Assembly (NCBI GenBank): GCA_036250195.1
Contig: JAVHZZ010000006.1
Location: forward strand, 165,684,424 to 165,748,423
Source of the DNA: Mixophyes australis
Lineage: Eukaryota > Chordata > Amphibia > Anura > Limnodynastidae
Direction: 5' to 3'
DNA length: 64,000 bases
Positions 32,104 through 42,335 of the stretch are shown piece after piece. A program made the translations under genes and the position numbers. The notes under the pieces were generated by a model, which ran no database searches, had not been told where the DNA came from, and saw only the letters and a program-made list of their open reading frames with translations. Position 1 is the stretch's first letter. Each line of letters opens with the position of its first letter.

Positions 32104-33030
32104 TAGAGAGAGAGAGAGAGGGTAGAGAGAGAGAGAAAGAGAGAGAGAGCGGGAGGGAGAGAGAGAGAAGTAGAGAGAGAGAGAGAGATATAGAGAGAGG
32201 GGGGGAGAGAGAGAGGGAGCGGGAGAGAGAGAGAGAAGTAGAGAGAGAGAGAAAGAGGGAGAGAGAGAGAGAGGGAGAGAGAGAGAGAGAGAGAGAGAGA
32301 CTAGCGTTTGTGTAAAGAATGAGAAATAGGAAAGCAATGAATGATGGGAATACAAAGGTTTGAATACAAACATACATGTAGAAAGGGAGATTTTTACAAC
32401 AAAATGACAGCTGGATTGGACTCTGACTCTATGGGGAAATGGCTGTATTCATTCCACTGTTCCCCTTAGCTATTTGCTAACTATGACCCCTCCCCATTCT
32501 TGACTAGGGGTTCTTAACAGTGCAATCCAGTGTCGTCCATCATTTGTTCATTAAGAACTCGGTATCTTATTGACTACATACCTTTCAACGGACTTTTCTA
32601 ACTTATAATAGAGAAATGTAAAAATGTACTCTTAGTGACTCATATTTTCTCTGAAATACATAAAACGATATTTTGGAGCAAAGTATGTACATACTTCATT
32701 GTTGGATAATGATTCTCAGCCAAACAAATTATCATGAGTCACTGCAGCCTAAAACAAAAGAGTGTTCCAATTGTCTATTGTTAATTAGTCTTTCAAGAGT
32801 AATTCTTCTATTTCTCTATCTCACCCCTTTTAAACACTTGTCTATACTTCTTTTGTGTCCCCTCTATCTGTGAAAAGAAAAACAAGATAGTTATCTTAAA
32901 ACAGCAAACAAAACAAACATTTCTATTCTTTGCCGTCGGCTAGCAATTTAGGAAAACAAACATTTCACAACATAAATGAACAAACAAAATCAACCAAGGT
33001 TACCTTTTAGAAATCAGTTTCTTGTACACT
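31691..33030 (-). other. ERV2 region replacing protease and most of RT, with purine-rich microsatellite
   Basis: About 1.3 kb where ERV1 has protease and RT (nearly 2 kb); I find no alignable PR or YVDD box. It includes the GA tract at 32063-32303 and, near 32868 in sense, a good acceptor-like TTTTTCTTTTCACAG. Origin unknown: extreme decay or replacement. Confidence 0.5.
32063..32303. repeat. (GA)n / (CT)n microsatellite, about 240 bp
   Basis: Imperfect GA run interrupted by GTAGAGAG-type units. In ERV2 sense orientation it is a long polypyrimidine tract. Its reading frames encode only Ser/Leu repeats and are not genes. Confidence 0.95.
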
Positions 33031-33031
33031 A

Positions 33032-34744
33032 CTACTTACCACAGTTTAAACCCCACCTGTTTGTAGGACTACAGGTCTGACCTAACCTCCAGGGTTGACT
33101 ATGGTTCTCCCCCAAGGCATTGGCTGCTATGAGGTGCACAGGAAACTGTTGAGAAGTCTCCGAGACTTGTGTGCGCCGTCTCTGTGGGTGTCTATGTGAT
33201 TCCCCCTTAGGTGGGCCAAGTCTCTTTGCTTCGTGTCCCATTTTCTTAGCCTTGGCTCTAATATTTTCTTTGCAATCTTTCCTCAAATGTCCCTTTTTAA
33301 GACAGTTAAAACACTTCAAAGATTTCTGTTTCTTTCGTCCCTTATAGTGGTTTTTATAATTCTGAGGTTGTGGATGTAGTTTTTCTAATGCCTGGATACT
33401 CAACATCATTAACCTATCACTCTGTGCTTTTTCCTTTTTACATATATTTTTATCATGTTCTATAGCATGCTCTCTAATATCAGTTACCGTGAGACCTCTC
33501 CAATTAGGAAAAGAGGTTTGTATCCAGGTCCTTAGATCCTCCCGGAGGCCGTCCATTAGTACTGCAACAGTTACCTCCCTGTAATGTGGATTTACCATTA
33601 TATCCCATATTCCTGTGTACTTAATAATGCCCGCTAGCGCCCTTGAAAAATAATCAGTTGTATTCTCATTACCTTTTTGTTTGATGTTGCATATTTTGCC
33701 CCATTCCACAGTCACTGGAAAATATACGGCCAACTCTTTGATTATACATCTAATATTATGCTGATTGTTATCCTCAGTTAAGGGTTTATCCTTCTCCAAG
33801 TTACAACCCTCAATGAACTTCTGTATATCAGTATCGAGAGGAAGACAAGCTCTAAACAGCACTCGCCAATCTTTATTAGTAGGTTCATGTGCATTACCTA
33901 AATGTCTAATAAATTTCTGACACTTGGCCAAATCTTTTCTAGGATCAGGGAAATCAGACATAATTGTAAATAGTTCCGTCTTAGTCCATGGAGAATACAC
34001 TGCTACTTGTTTCATGGGAACTACACCATCTCTGTCCGCTTTCCCATTGGGAACTGCTGTTCTGCGGATGGGATATAAGCCTACCAAATCACTCTGTTCT
34101 GACCTAGTTGCTGGAATTGCTGTTGCAGTACAATGAATGTCTCCCCCTGTGTTAACCTTTTCATTATTCTCACCACTTTCAGCAGCTGCCCCTGCTGGTG
34201 GGACCGTTCCTCTTCTTTGTCCTGAAACATTACTTTTAACATTACTTAAAACACCATACAAGTTACTAGTTACCATTTTTACATTTTTGGTATTGGCTGT
34301 ACTTCCCGCCCCAACCGAATTTATCGGGGGCGTGTTTGCGCTCAGTTCGCCACGCTTTGCAACGCACACTTCCGGAATGCTTGTTTCCGGTACGCTTACT
34401 TCCGCTGAACACGTGTTTTTCCTTACACTCACTTCCGCTGTGCGTTCGCTGCTCTGCCACGTGTTACCTTCCATTTGCCACAATTTTAAACAGTCATGTT
34501 CAATTCTCGTTTTTGTTGATTTAATCAACCGCACTTTATCTCTAACATTATTTAACACCTCTGAGTCAAGAGTACCTATGTTTGGGAAAGGTTTCACACA
34601 CTCCCGGGTCATCTTGACCCATTTGTCGCAGTATGCCGTAGCATACGCACCGTATTTATTATACATAACATATTTTGCCGAACCAACCGGCCATTCATTA
34701 GGCAGCACAACATGAACTATCTCTAACGTTTGCTTCGTATCCAT
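33032..34744 (-). CDS. gag: ERV2 Gag-like protein, open, lacking membrane and budding motifs
   Basis: Open for 570 codons and clearly homologous to ERV1 Gag throughout (NEHAPTNKDWRV-type capsid blocks; LNNVRDKV in matrix). A CCHC knuckle (C478, C481, H486, C491) is kept in a strongly basic C-terminus. Differences matter: the second codon is Asp instead of Gly (no N-myristoylation), the PPPPY region reads TPPIN, and the YPVL motif reads YGVL, so I see no late domain. The codon matching ERV1's UAG is UGG and the frame runs on about 22 codons to a stop, with no protease after it. The protein should fold and bind RNA but is not expected to target the plasma membrane or bud in the usual way. Confidence 0.88.
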   Translation of the reverse strand: MDTKQTLEIVHVVLPNEWPVGSAKYVMYNKYGAYATAYCDKWVKMTRECVKPFPNIGTLDSEVLNNVRDKVRLIKSTKTRIEHDCLKLWQMEGNTWQSSERTAEVSVRKNTCSAEVSVPETSIPEVCVAKRGELSANTPPINSVGAGSTANTKNVKMVTSNLYGVLSNVKSNVSGQRRGTVPPAGAAAESGENNEKVNTGGDIHCTATAIPATRSEQSDLVGLYPIRRTAVPNGKADRDGVVPMKQVAVYSPWTKTELFTIMSDFPDPRKDLAKCQKFIRHLGNAHEPTNKDWRVLFRACLPLDTDIQKFIEGCNLEKDKPLTEDNNQHNIRCIIKELAVYFPVTVEWGKICNIKQKGNENTTDYFSRALAGIIKYTGIWDIMVNPHYREVTVAVLMDGLREDLRTWIQTSFPNWRGLTVTDIREHAIEHDKNICKKEKAQSDRLMMLSIQALEKLHPQPQNYKNHYKGRKKQKSLKCFNCLKKGHLRKDCKENIRAKAKKMGHEAKRLGPPKGESHRHPQRRRTQVSETSQQFPVHLIAANALGENHSQPWRLGQTCSPTNRWGLNCGK

Positions 34745-35929
34745 TGTGAAAACAACCTATTTCTCAACGCTACGCAAAAAGACTTTTACCTGTTCTCCTT
34801 TCAAACAGAACTTACTAGAGATTTTTTTATTCATGGACGTTTTCAACAGGCACGTCCCCTTAAGATATCAATGCCCTTCCTAGTGAGTACTTTACCACTG
34901 TCAGCACCAGATATCAATCAAGAATATCAGTGGTTGCAGCGTATTTCCTCCCACATCTCCCAAGTCGCAATCACGGCTGCACTAAATCAACCATGCGGTC
35001 CGATCGCACCGCTTACGGATACTAACTATCGGTAAACTTTGCGATTAATATTTGGGAATGCCGCGAAAACCTGTTATTTTCGCTTTGAGTATACCTGCCA
35101 AGTATACTCTGTGGTGTCTCTTTATCACCTGCTCTTTGTTAGAACAGAACACCACTCACACAAAGGTTTCTTTATATCCTGCTCAGCCCTAGAACAGAAC
35201 CTTTGTTGTCAGGTCACCTTTTTTTAACATGCCCCGTCAGACACACCTGAACTAAAGCGCTATCAATTTTCAAATAGTACCACACTGCCCTCCCAATACT
35301 CAATCACGGCCTTGCCATGCGGTCGATTTGCACAGCTCAATGATTCATTATGCGGACCACAGATAACACTGCCATGCTCTGTCCTTTCCAGCAAACAATA
35401 CCCTTTATCAGTGAATGTCGTGATTAGTATTGGGTGCACGTGCGAAAACCTATAGTTGCCTATAATTACCAGTATACTTTTTCCTTTATGTATTCATTCA
35501 CATACACACACATAACCTTTGTTTTCTGTACAGAAAATAACTTTCCCAAACAATGGCACTATCTTTTCAGAGACTTTACCAAGTTCTTACAGTATAACAA
35601 CTATCAAAACTATTGTTCAACCATGTGGCAAATCTACCGGAAGTTCGCGTACGCACAGCAGGAACTACACATACGCACAGCAATGCAATACACTTTTAAA
35701 ACATAAAACGACAATAAAAAGAAACATTTTTCTTTCTTGTCCCTAGATTCTAATTAGCGTTCCTTCAGTCTATGCAACAACGGACATTCGGTTTCGCAAC
35801 ACACAGTGAACCACAGGTATTAGACGTATTACGTTCTTTCCTGCTTTATACGACGCGTCCGTCCATCCACCCTTTGTTGAGGAACCGAATATCGTAAGCG
35901 TTGCATACCTGCCGGTAACGTAATTCCTA
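34745..35929 (-). other. ERV2 5' leader with repeated hairpin motif
   Basis: About 1.2 kb between primer site and gag. Three copies of a motif of the form GTTCTGTT(7-9 nt)AG(A/C)(A/G)CAG lie at about 34790-34813, 35121-35150 and 35167-35200 (minus strand). The CTGTT/AACAG-type arms can pair. Two copies also occur in the ERV1 leader. Confidence 0.55.
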
Positions 35930-35931
35930 AC

Positions 35932-35945
35932 TCACGAGCCCCCAA
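35932..35945 (-). other. ERV2 primer-binding site
   Basis: In sense TGGGGGCTCGTGAG, the same 14 bases as ERV1 and tRNA-Pro-like in its first 11 bases. It lies 2 nt from the LTR boundary, which supports the assigned LTR end. Confidence 0.75.
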
Positions 35946-35947
35946 AT

Positions 35948-36567
35948 TATTAAAGTAATTCTATCGTTTTAAAATAAGCGTTGCCCAATCAATTGTATGT
36001 GTGTCCAAAGCACATGGTGGTTTATTTTAGCAGATGTAAACAATCAACAATTCAATACATTATTATATCATGATAAAGTACAGTACAGCACAGCCAATAC
36101 CAAAAGATAAGTACATACCAAATGCAATCGCTTGCGCACGCTGCGCACCCACCGGACCCGATGGACAATATTCTGTATAGAATATTGTGTCAGAGTTGAC
36201 TGAGGCCCCAGTGAGATGCAACTAATATATATATACAGTCAGTGTTTCATTGTGAACAATAGAGATGACGTAGATTGTTTCTATAGGTCCAGACGTTGGG
36301 TGGGTCCAGGCCAGACAGGTAATAGGTTGATTCAATCTAAGGAATCCAAAGGTGGGGGTCTTCTCTCCAGGGGGTCTGCTCCTTTTCATAGCCAGTATCA
36401 TACAAAGGTTTACTCTCTAATATCAATAACTAAAGTATGCAATGTGCGATCTCTTCGCCGACTGCACCGGACAGCTGCTGATGATTAGGGCTTCAATATG
36501 ATATCAGGCATGACACCTTTCCTATTACCTAAACCTTTAATAACACTACAATGTACATATAATCAAC

Positions 36568-36651
<84 letters not shown>

Positions 36652-36870
36652 TAATAATAAACCGAATACTATCTGCTCCTGAATTACAGTGTAACAGAAC
36701 CAATATGAAATTATATAAATAACTAACTGTTGTAATGCGAGTGTGTGCGTGCGTATTTTACCGTGCGAATGCACCACGTCACGTAACACGTAGCGTACGC
36801 TTCGCAATACGCACGGCAAACCAATATTAAACCAATATACTTTCGTTCATCCAATTATACGACTTCAACA
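35948..36870 (-). repeat. ERV2 5' LTR
   Basis: 923 bp. Sense-strand TATA-like run at 36235-36224 and AATAAA at 36026-36021. The TA microsatellite is about 75 bp here (36574-36649) against 39 bp in the 3' LTR; otherwise the two LTRs read as identical. Confidence 0.93.
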
Positions 36871-37165
36871 ATAGCCTATGGCAGCACATGGCCTCTTTGA
36901 GCCCAAACACATGCTGCGTGGTACCTAAACGTCTATTCAGGTGTCACAACCAGGCTATATCTAACCGCAGGAGCTCTATGAAGCTGCCCCAGGTGACACT
37001 CCTATCTTCTCTCACTGGAATGTGCAAAGCCATAAAATACATTTACATCAGACTCTCTGTCTTCACATTTTACACTTTAGCTAAACATATCAATAGATTA
37101 ATTTAATATAACATATTTACACTGCAGTTATGATTTATCCCTTATAAATAAGTTCACTATGTTCA
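36871..37165 (-). mobile_element. Minus-strand LTR related to the tandem element, part 2
   Basis: Continues 27298-28250 beyond ERV2: shared runs with the reverse complement of 47867-48425 include GGTACCTA(A/C)A(A/C)GTCTATTCA and a CTGCAGTTATGA(A/T)TTATCCC block. Similarity ends near 37165, about 300 bp short of a complete LTR, so its 5' end is lost or diverged. Confidence 0.7.
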
Positions 37166-37544
37166 CAAAAACTGCCTCTCTATATTGTGCTACACATGTA
37201 GTCTAGCATTTAAACTATTGTGTCTGTGCTCTTTCTCCCACTTCACTTCTGTGTGCAGGCCACCTAGGTTCATCTTCTTTTCTACAATGTATATTGATGC
37301 TGCTGCAATCGTGTCTAATGAGCTTTTATTACTGCCTTTCTACAATGTGCCACACATGATGTCTACCATTTATACCAAATTTACATCAATATTGTGTCCG
37401 TGGACCTTCTTCCACCACTTTACTTCTGGGTGCAGGACACCTAGATTTATCTTCTTTTCTAAAATGTTTGTTGATGCTGCTATTCATCTAATGAACTTTT
37501 ATTACTGCTGCAAATCTGCCTCTCCACAATGTATCACACATGTT
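37166..37544. mobile_element. Old hAT-like repeat element, middle piece (tandem units)
   Basis: At least two units of the ATTGTGTC(T/C)GTG...TTCTTTTCTA(C/A)AATGT repeat, roughly 150-190 bp each. Non-coding. It is interrupted by a chromovirus at 37550. Confidence 0.65.
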
Positions 37545-37859
37545 GTTTATGTCATGAGCCGCGGCGGTACTCACAGCCGCCACGGCTCGCTTATGGCTCC
37601 TTCTGGCGTCCCGGCCGTCACCTTGACGACTGGGAGGTCATTTCCCCTTCCTGCCCGGCCTTCGCCAAGGCAACGGCCGGACGCCTCTTCTGTAGCGCTG
37701 CGTCCTGGCAATGCTGGAAGCCGGGCGCATGCGCGCAATAGGCAGCCTGTGGGCTGATTAAATGAAGGGGGCTGAATTTACAGGCATTAGCCTGCAACTG
37801 TGTGTTTCAGGGACAAGCCCTGATTGGTCCTGCTCTGTACAGGCAATTAGCCTGCAGGA

Positions 37860-38507
37860 GTGTATGCAAGCCCTGATTGGGCCATCTGTGTATTTAAGGC
37901 AGGGAGGTCCGCTGGCATTCCGGAAATTCATGCTACTGCTGCCGATCTCAAGGTCATTTGGAGAAAAGTGCAATCCTCTTTAAGACAGGCCTTATTTTCT
38001 GCAAAAAAAAATTCAGATCGCCACCTGACCACCTGCTCCTTCAAAGTGGGCCAGAAAGTGTCGCTTTCTACAAGAAATATTAGGCTCAGACAGCCCTGCA
38101 GGAAATTAGGTCCTAAATTCATTGGTCCGTTTCATATTGTCAAGCAGATTAATCCCGTGGCATTTAGGTTGAGAATTCCTGGGTCATTAAGGATCCCCAA
38201 CACTTTCCATTGCTCCCTGCTCAAACCTGTACTTTATCCAAGTCAACCTCAGCTTCCAAATTCATATGGACAGAATTGGAACAGGACTAAAAAATCGGTT
38301 GTTCAGAAGATTCTTGATTCTAAGAAGGTACAGGGTCAGGTGCACTTCCTGGTGCAATGGAAAAATCGAGGTTTGGAAGAGCGGTCTTGGGTTCCGCAAA
38401 GACAACTCCATGCTCCTAAACAGCTGAAGGAGTTCTTCAAGAAATTTCCGAAGAAACCTGGGTGTCGGGGTTCCTTGACCCCTCCTCAAGGGGGGGTACT
38501 GTCATGA
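37860..38507 (+). pseudogene. Integrase C-terminus with chromodomain, fused to LTR-derived codons
   Basis: The 215-codon frame starts inside the truncated 5' LTR, so the first 20 or so residues are LTR-derived. From about 37915 it reads as the integrase tail of a chromovirus: DLKVIWRKVQSSL, a KFIGPFHIV (GPY/F) block, then a chromodomain (QKILDSKKVQGQVHFLVQW...RSWVP) that in intact elements targets integration by binding histone marks. Gag, protease, RT, RNase H and the integrase core are deleted. The frame runs to the start of the 3' LTR. Whether any protein is made is unknown. Confidence 0.85.
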
Positions 38508-39266
38508 GCCGCGGCGGTACTCACAGCCGCCGCGGCTCGCTTCTGGCTCCTTCTGGCGTCCCGGCCGTCACCTTGATGACCAGGACGTCATTCCCCCTTC
38601 CTGCCCGGCCTTCGCCAAGGCAATGGCCGGATGCCTCTTCTGTAGTGCTGCGTCCCGGCAATGCTGGAAGCCGGGCGCATGCGCGCAATAGGCAGCCTGT
38701 GGGCTGATTAAATGAAGGGGGCTGAATTTACAGGCATTAGTCTGCAACTGTGTGTTTCAGGGACAAGCCCTGATTGGTCCTGCTCTGTACAGGCAATTAG
38801 CCTGCAGGAGTGTATGCAAGCCCTGATTGGGCCATCTGTGTATTTAAGGCGGTGAGGTCTGCAGCCTCACTGCCGGTTATAGCTTCTGTTGCCAGTCTGC
38901 TGACCTGCTCTGTGCCTAGTTCCTGTTCGTTGAATATTCTGCTGTTTACCCGTGTATGACCCTTTGCCTGGATTTGGACCTTGCCTGTGTATCTCGTGAC
39001 CCTGACCTCTGGCGTGTTTACTGACCTTCCTGTCTGCTCGTGACCCTTGACCTCGGCCTGTTTATTGAAATTGCTATCTGCTGCCGGCCCTTGACCTTTG
39101 CTTAGACTTCACTTCATTTACCTGGGTTCTCCCCAGCCGATACACACTTAACGACCCTCTGTCAGTCTGCAGCCCAGTCTGTCCCCACCACTAGGGGCTC
39201 CAGTGAACACCTGACTGGCAGAGTAGATTCCGGGTTGTGTTGTACCGACTGGAGGGGTTCCTAACA
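38500..39266 (+). repeat. Chromovirus 3' LTR
   Basis: 767 bp, TGTCATGAG...CTAACA. CT-rich downstream half. Its first 350 bp are repeated at 37550-37900. Confidence 0.9.
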
Positions 39267-39271
39267 GTTTA

Positions 39272-39900
39272 ACGCTGAGAATTACAAATAAGTTGGTGGT
39301 TTTTTGCCCACCATTTAACTTCTGTGTGCAGCTCACCTTGGTCTATCTACTTGTCTAAAAGGTCTATTGCTGCTGCTTTCCATCTAATGAGTTTTAGTTG
39401 CTGCCTCTCTAAATTGTGTCACACATGCTGTCTAACATGGAAAATATTGTGTCTGTGGTCTTTCTCCTACCATTTAATTTCTGGGTGCCCACCTTGGTCT
39501 ATCTTCGTTTCTGAAATTACCATCCTAGCAGCCAGTGCTCTGCCACCATATTTCATAGGGATCATATCTTTTATTAAACTACTATGTATTTTTGCTGCTG
39601 TTCTGTCACAATTTTTAGTCAGTCGGCTTGCTGCAGTCTTTAGCCAGTATTGGTGAAAATATTGACAGTTATGAGGTGGTCATTAAAAATTGACTGTAAA
39701 TGAATGTTAATGATATAAATACTAATGAAGAATAAAAACAGCTCAAAATTATATGTTTGCCTGTTTTTCACAATTTTCAATGAAAACCAGATCCAAAATC
39801 AAAACACATGAGAATTGTTGGCCAAAACAAAAACCAAAACACGACGATGGTTTTAGAACCAAAACAAAAAATATGGTCTGCACATATCTCTAACCTTCAG
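39272..39900. mobile_element. Old hAT-like repeat element, right end
   Basis: Two more units of the ATATTGTGTCTGTGG repeat, then an A-rich tail with CCAAAACAAAAACC phrases ending GTCTGCACATATCTCTA. The tail resembles that of the hAT-type element at 59302-61799, which ends CCATCTCTA. The left terminus was not located. Confidence 0.55.
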
Positions 39901-40770
39901 TAAAAGATATATAAAACAAAGGGAGCCTTAGGATCTGGTGATAAAAAATACATGTATTGAAATTAAGATTTGTGACAGCTACTCTAACAAGCACTTCTGT
40001 CTAAAGACCCCTGGTGCTCCCCTGACTGCTCTGCTCAAAATCTATCAGTAGATGTCCATAAGATGCCTTTGGGAACCACTTCACCTACCTCTACTTCACT
40101 AATATTTAATGTTCAATTATAGACCTTTTAGTGGGTCCCCAGACACTACAAATCTAGATACAATGTAACCTTAAAAGAAAACAAGAGGAATGCAGCAAGA
40201 CCAACAATTCAGCATATTACAAAAGAAGCATTATGGAAATCAGCTCATCCTCAACTAGTCTCTAGGGTCTTATTATTGATGTCTCATGTCAATCTCCTAT
40301 TCTTTCCATTAACTCTTTTAGAGGAAAAAGAACTTACTGCATAGATACTATGAGGCTAACTTAATATTAGGTGCAATTTTTGCCTGGGTGCAGAACTTGC
40401 AGCCAAGCAAATCATGTTTGCTTTAAAAGGGGTACACAAGGAAACATTTTCTCATATGCCGGGCTAATTTTGCATGATATACACACTAACATGCCAGCTT
40501 TATTTTTACACTGCATTTTGGAGTTGGACTAATCCTCAAAACTAAATCTTGATGTGCATTTTACATATCCTTGCACATAATGTTTTATCCAAGTTTTAAA
40601 CTCAGTAAATGGATTTCCTCCAAATCCTAAATTAGCCCCTACGTATCTAAAATCTGGATTTGACTTCAGAATTAAAGTGGAAATGCTGAAGTGAAACAAG
40701 TCAAGTTTGCTAAAGAGATAATAATATACATGAAAAAAAAGACACAGATAGCTTTGTTGAATAAACAAGG
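39901..40770. other. No gene seen
   Basis: AT-rich sequence without motifs, paired repeats or credible frames. The 90-aa minus-strand frame at 40529-40801 has no recognisable domain. Confidence 0.5.
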
Positions 40771-40957
40771 GGGTAAATGTATTATACTCCGATTTTTTCA
40801 AGTCGCCGGAAATCGGCGAGTTTACAGCTAAAATTTAAAGCGGCACTGGCTTGTAAAGGGAAGTTTGCCTTTACAAGCCAGCGCCGCTTTAAATTTTAGC
40901 TGTAAACTCGCCGATTTCCGACGACTTGAAAAAATCAGAGTATAATACATTTATCCC
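40771..40957. mobile_element. Near-perfect fold-back MITE
   Basis: 187 bp consisting of two arms of about 88 bp (GGGTAAATGTATTATACTCC... and its complement) around a short centre near 40860-40866, with only a few mismatches. Non-coding. The sharp self-complementarity suggests a young copy. Confidence 0.88.
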
Positions 40958-41965
40958 AAGGTGTACGATTTTAGAGTAAGCAATAGCCAATAAAAAAAAT
41001 ACAGACACCTATCTCTTTTCCCAATCATAATGCAGCACAGAATTGCCAACATAATGGTCCCAGAACAATAATGATTCTCACTGGCACTCAATGTCAGCAG
41101 CCCACATCAACATGATCATAAATGCTGGAAGCAGGACCAATACAGTTCAAGCAAGAGGGAACAAGTGGTTTGGGGGGGTGGGTGACATTTTTGCAAATGT
41201 TCCAACCTAGAGGTGAGATTATTCTTTATGTTTTATTAGCATATGGATCAAACATGAGACGTATGGTGCAAAAAACATTATTACAGTATTGGTAAATGTA
41301 CCATTCCTTTTGTTTAAAAAGGGGAGCATGGTACGGTTAAGTGAAAATAATACAATAAATTCATTGAGTGACAAATACTCAGCTGCACAATTTGCCAAAA
41401 AGACATGATCTATTTATAGTAATTAATATATTGAATTTTAATTCAGCAAATTAATTTATGCCAGCTAGAAAAAGCTTGTATTTGTTTTTATCTCTACGGG
41501 TAGAGTAGCTAGTTAGTGTATAGAGGAATTCATGACTGGCAAACAGATAGATAGATAACTATTAGGCACAGAATCTTTTGGAAATCAAAAATGAAATCGA
41601 TAACAAGCAAATAATATTGCAGATTTCTTAATCAACAGGTAGGAATTTTAACAACCCCATCCCTGGACATCAAAGCAGTTTTTGAGTCAAAGAATAGAAG
41701 CAGTAATGCCAGGGATTTTATTTTATGACAAATAAATAATAGTGCAATCGACCTCAAAATGGGTTGGGTACCCTTTACCGATGTTCACTACTCCAACATG
41801 GAGAAGGCCTACAAAGAAAATCCGAAATTCTGAAAAACTGATTGGAAAAGAAACAGACTTAACTTCAACCTAACACTAGAGATCTCCGATGAGAGCACCA
41901 TGTGACAGCAAGTGATTCCGATTGGAGAAGTGTTCGCCAGTGCAGGCTGACGTCATTGTGATGTC
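40958..41965. other. No gene seen
   Basis: AT-rich intergenic-type sequence; nothing supportable on either strand. Confidence 0.5.
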
Positions 41966-42059
41966 TGTCAATAGAAATTTAAAGCGGCAATGTCGGGTTA
42001 AGTATTTAAACGCTTAACCTTAGGAGTCCCCACATTGCCGCTTTAAATTACTATTGACA
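41966..42059. mobile_element. Short fold-back element
   Basis: 94 bp with inverted arms TGTCAATAGAAATTTAAAGC... and ...GCTTTAAATTACTATTGACA. The core GCGGCAATGT pairs with ACATTGCCGC. It lies at the left edge of an L1-like fragment. Confidence 0.75.
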
Positions 42060-42335
42060 TATTATATACCTCAGTAGATAGTATACCCCAGAAGGGAGGA
42101 ATTAATCTGCCCAATTTCCAGCTCTATAGTCTTGCCTGTCGGTCTCGCTTTGCAGTAGACTGGATCAGGGGCAAAATTATGTACAATGACATATTATTAG
42201 ACTCTCAATTTTGCACCCCTCTCTCCCTCAGTTATACTCTTCATGCTCCCCTGAATAAATTGAAAGATCTCAGAATTCACAACATCCTCATTAAAGACAC
42301 TAGAAGAGCTTGGAAGATGGCTAGAAAAACTCTTA

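Larger units (their letters stand above)
28251..36870 (-). mobile_element. ERV2: minus-strand provirus with open gag and decayed pol/env
   Basis: An 8620-bp relative of ERV1 in reverse orientation, flanked by the 4-bp duplication ATAG (28247-28250, 36871-36874). Removing it rejoins the surrounding LTR exactly. The LTRs at 28251-29137 and 35948-36870 read as identical except for the length of a TA microsatellite (36 bp difference). The primer site matches ERV1. Gag is open; RNase H, integrase and env segments are recognisable but riddled with lesions. In sense orientation the LTR starts TGTTGAAG and ends CTTTAATA, a non-canonical TG...TA pair. Confidence 0.93.
37550..39266 (+). mobile_element. 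Internally deleted Ty3/gypsy chromovirus
   Basis: Flanked by the 5-bp duplication GTTTA (37545-37549, 39267-39271). The 3' LTR is complete (38500-39266); the 5' LTR keeps only its first 350 bp (37550 to about 37900) before the sequence jumps into the end of integrase. The two LTR segments differ at a dozen or so sites, many C/T, so it is older than ERV1 and ERV2. Polypurine tract AAGGGGGGGTAC at 38488-38499. Confidence 0.92.

Noticed and set aside
31969..32377. Long minus-strand frames of Ser/Leu repeats
   Set aside because: They are translations of the (CT)n microsatellite and carry no protein signal.
34137..34715. 192-codon plus-strand frame
   Set aside because: Antisense to the ERV2 gag ORF, with no motif of its own.
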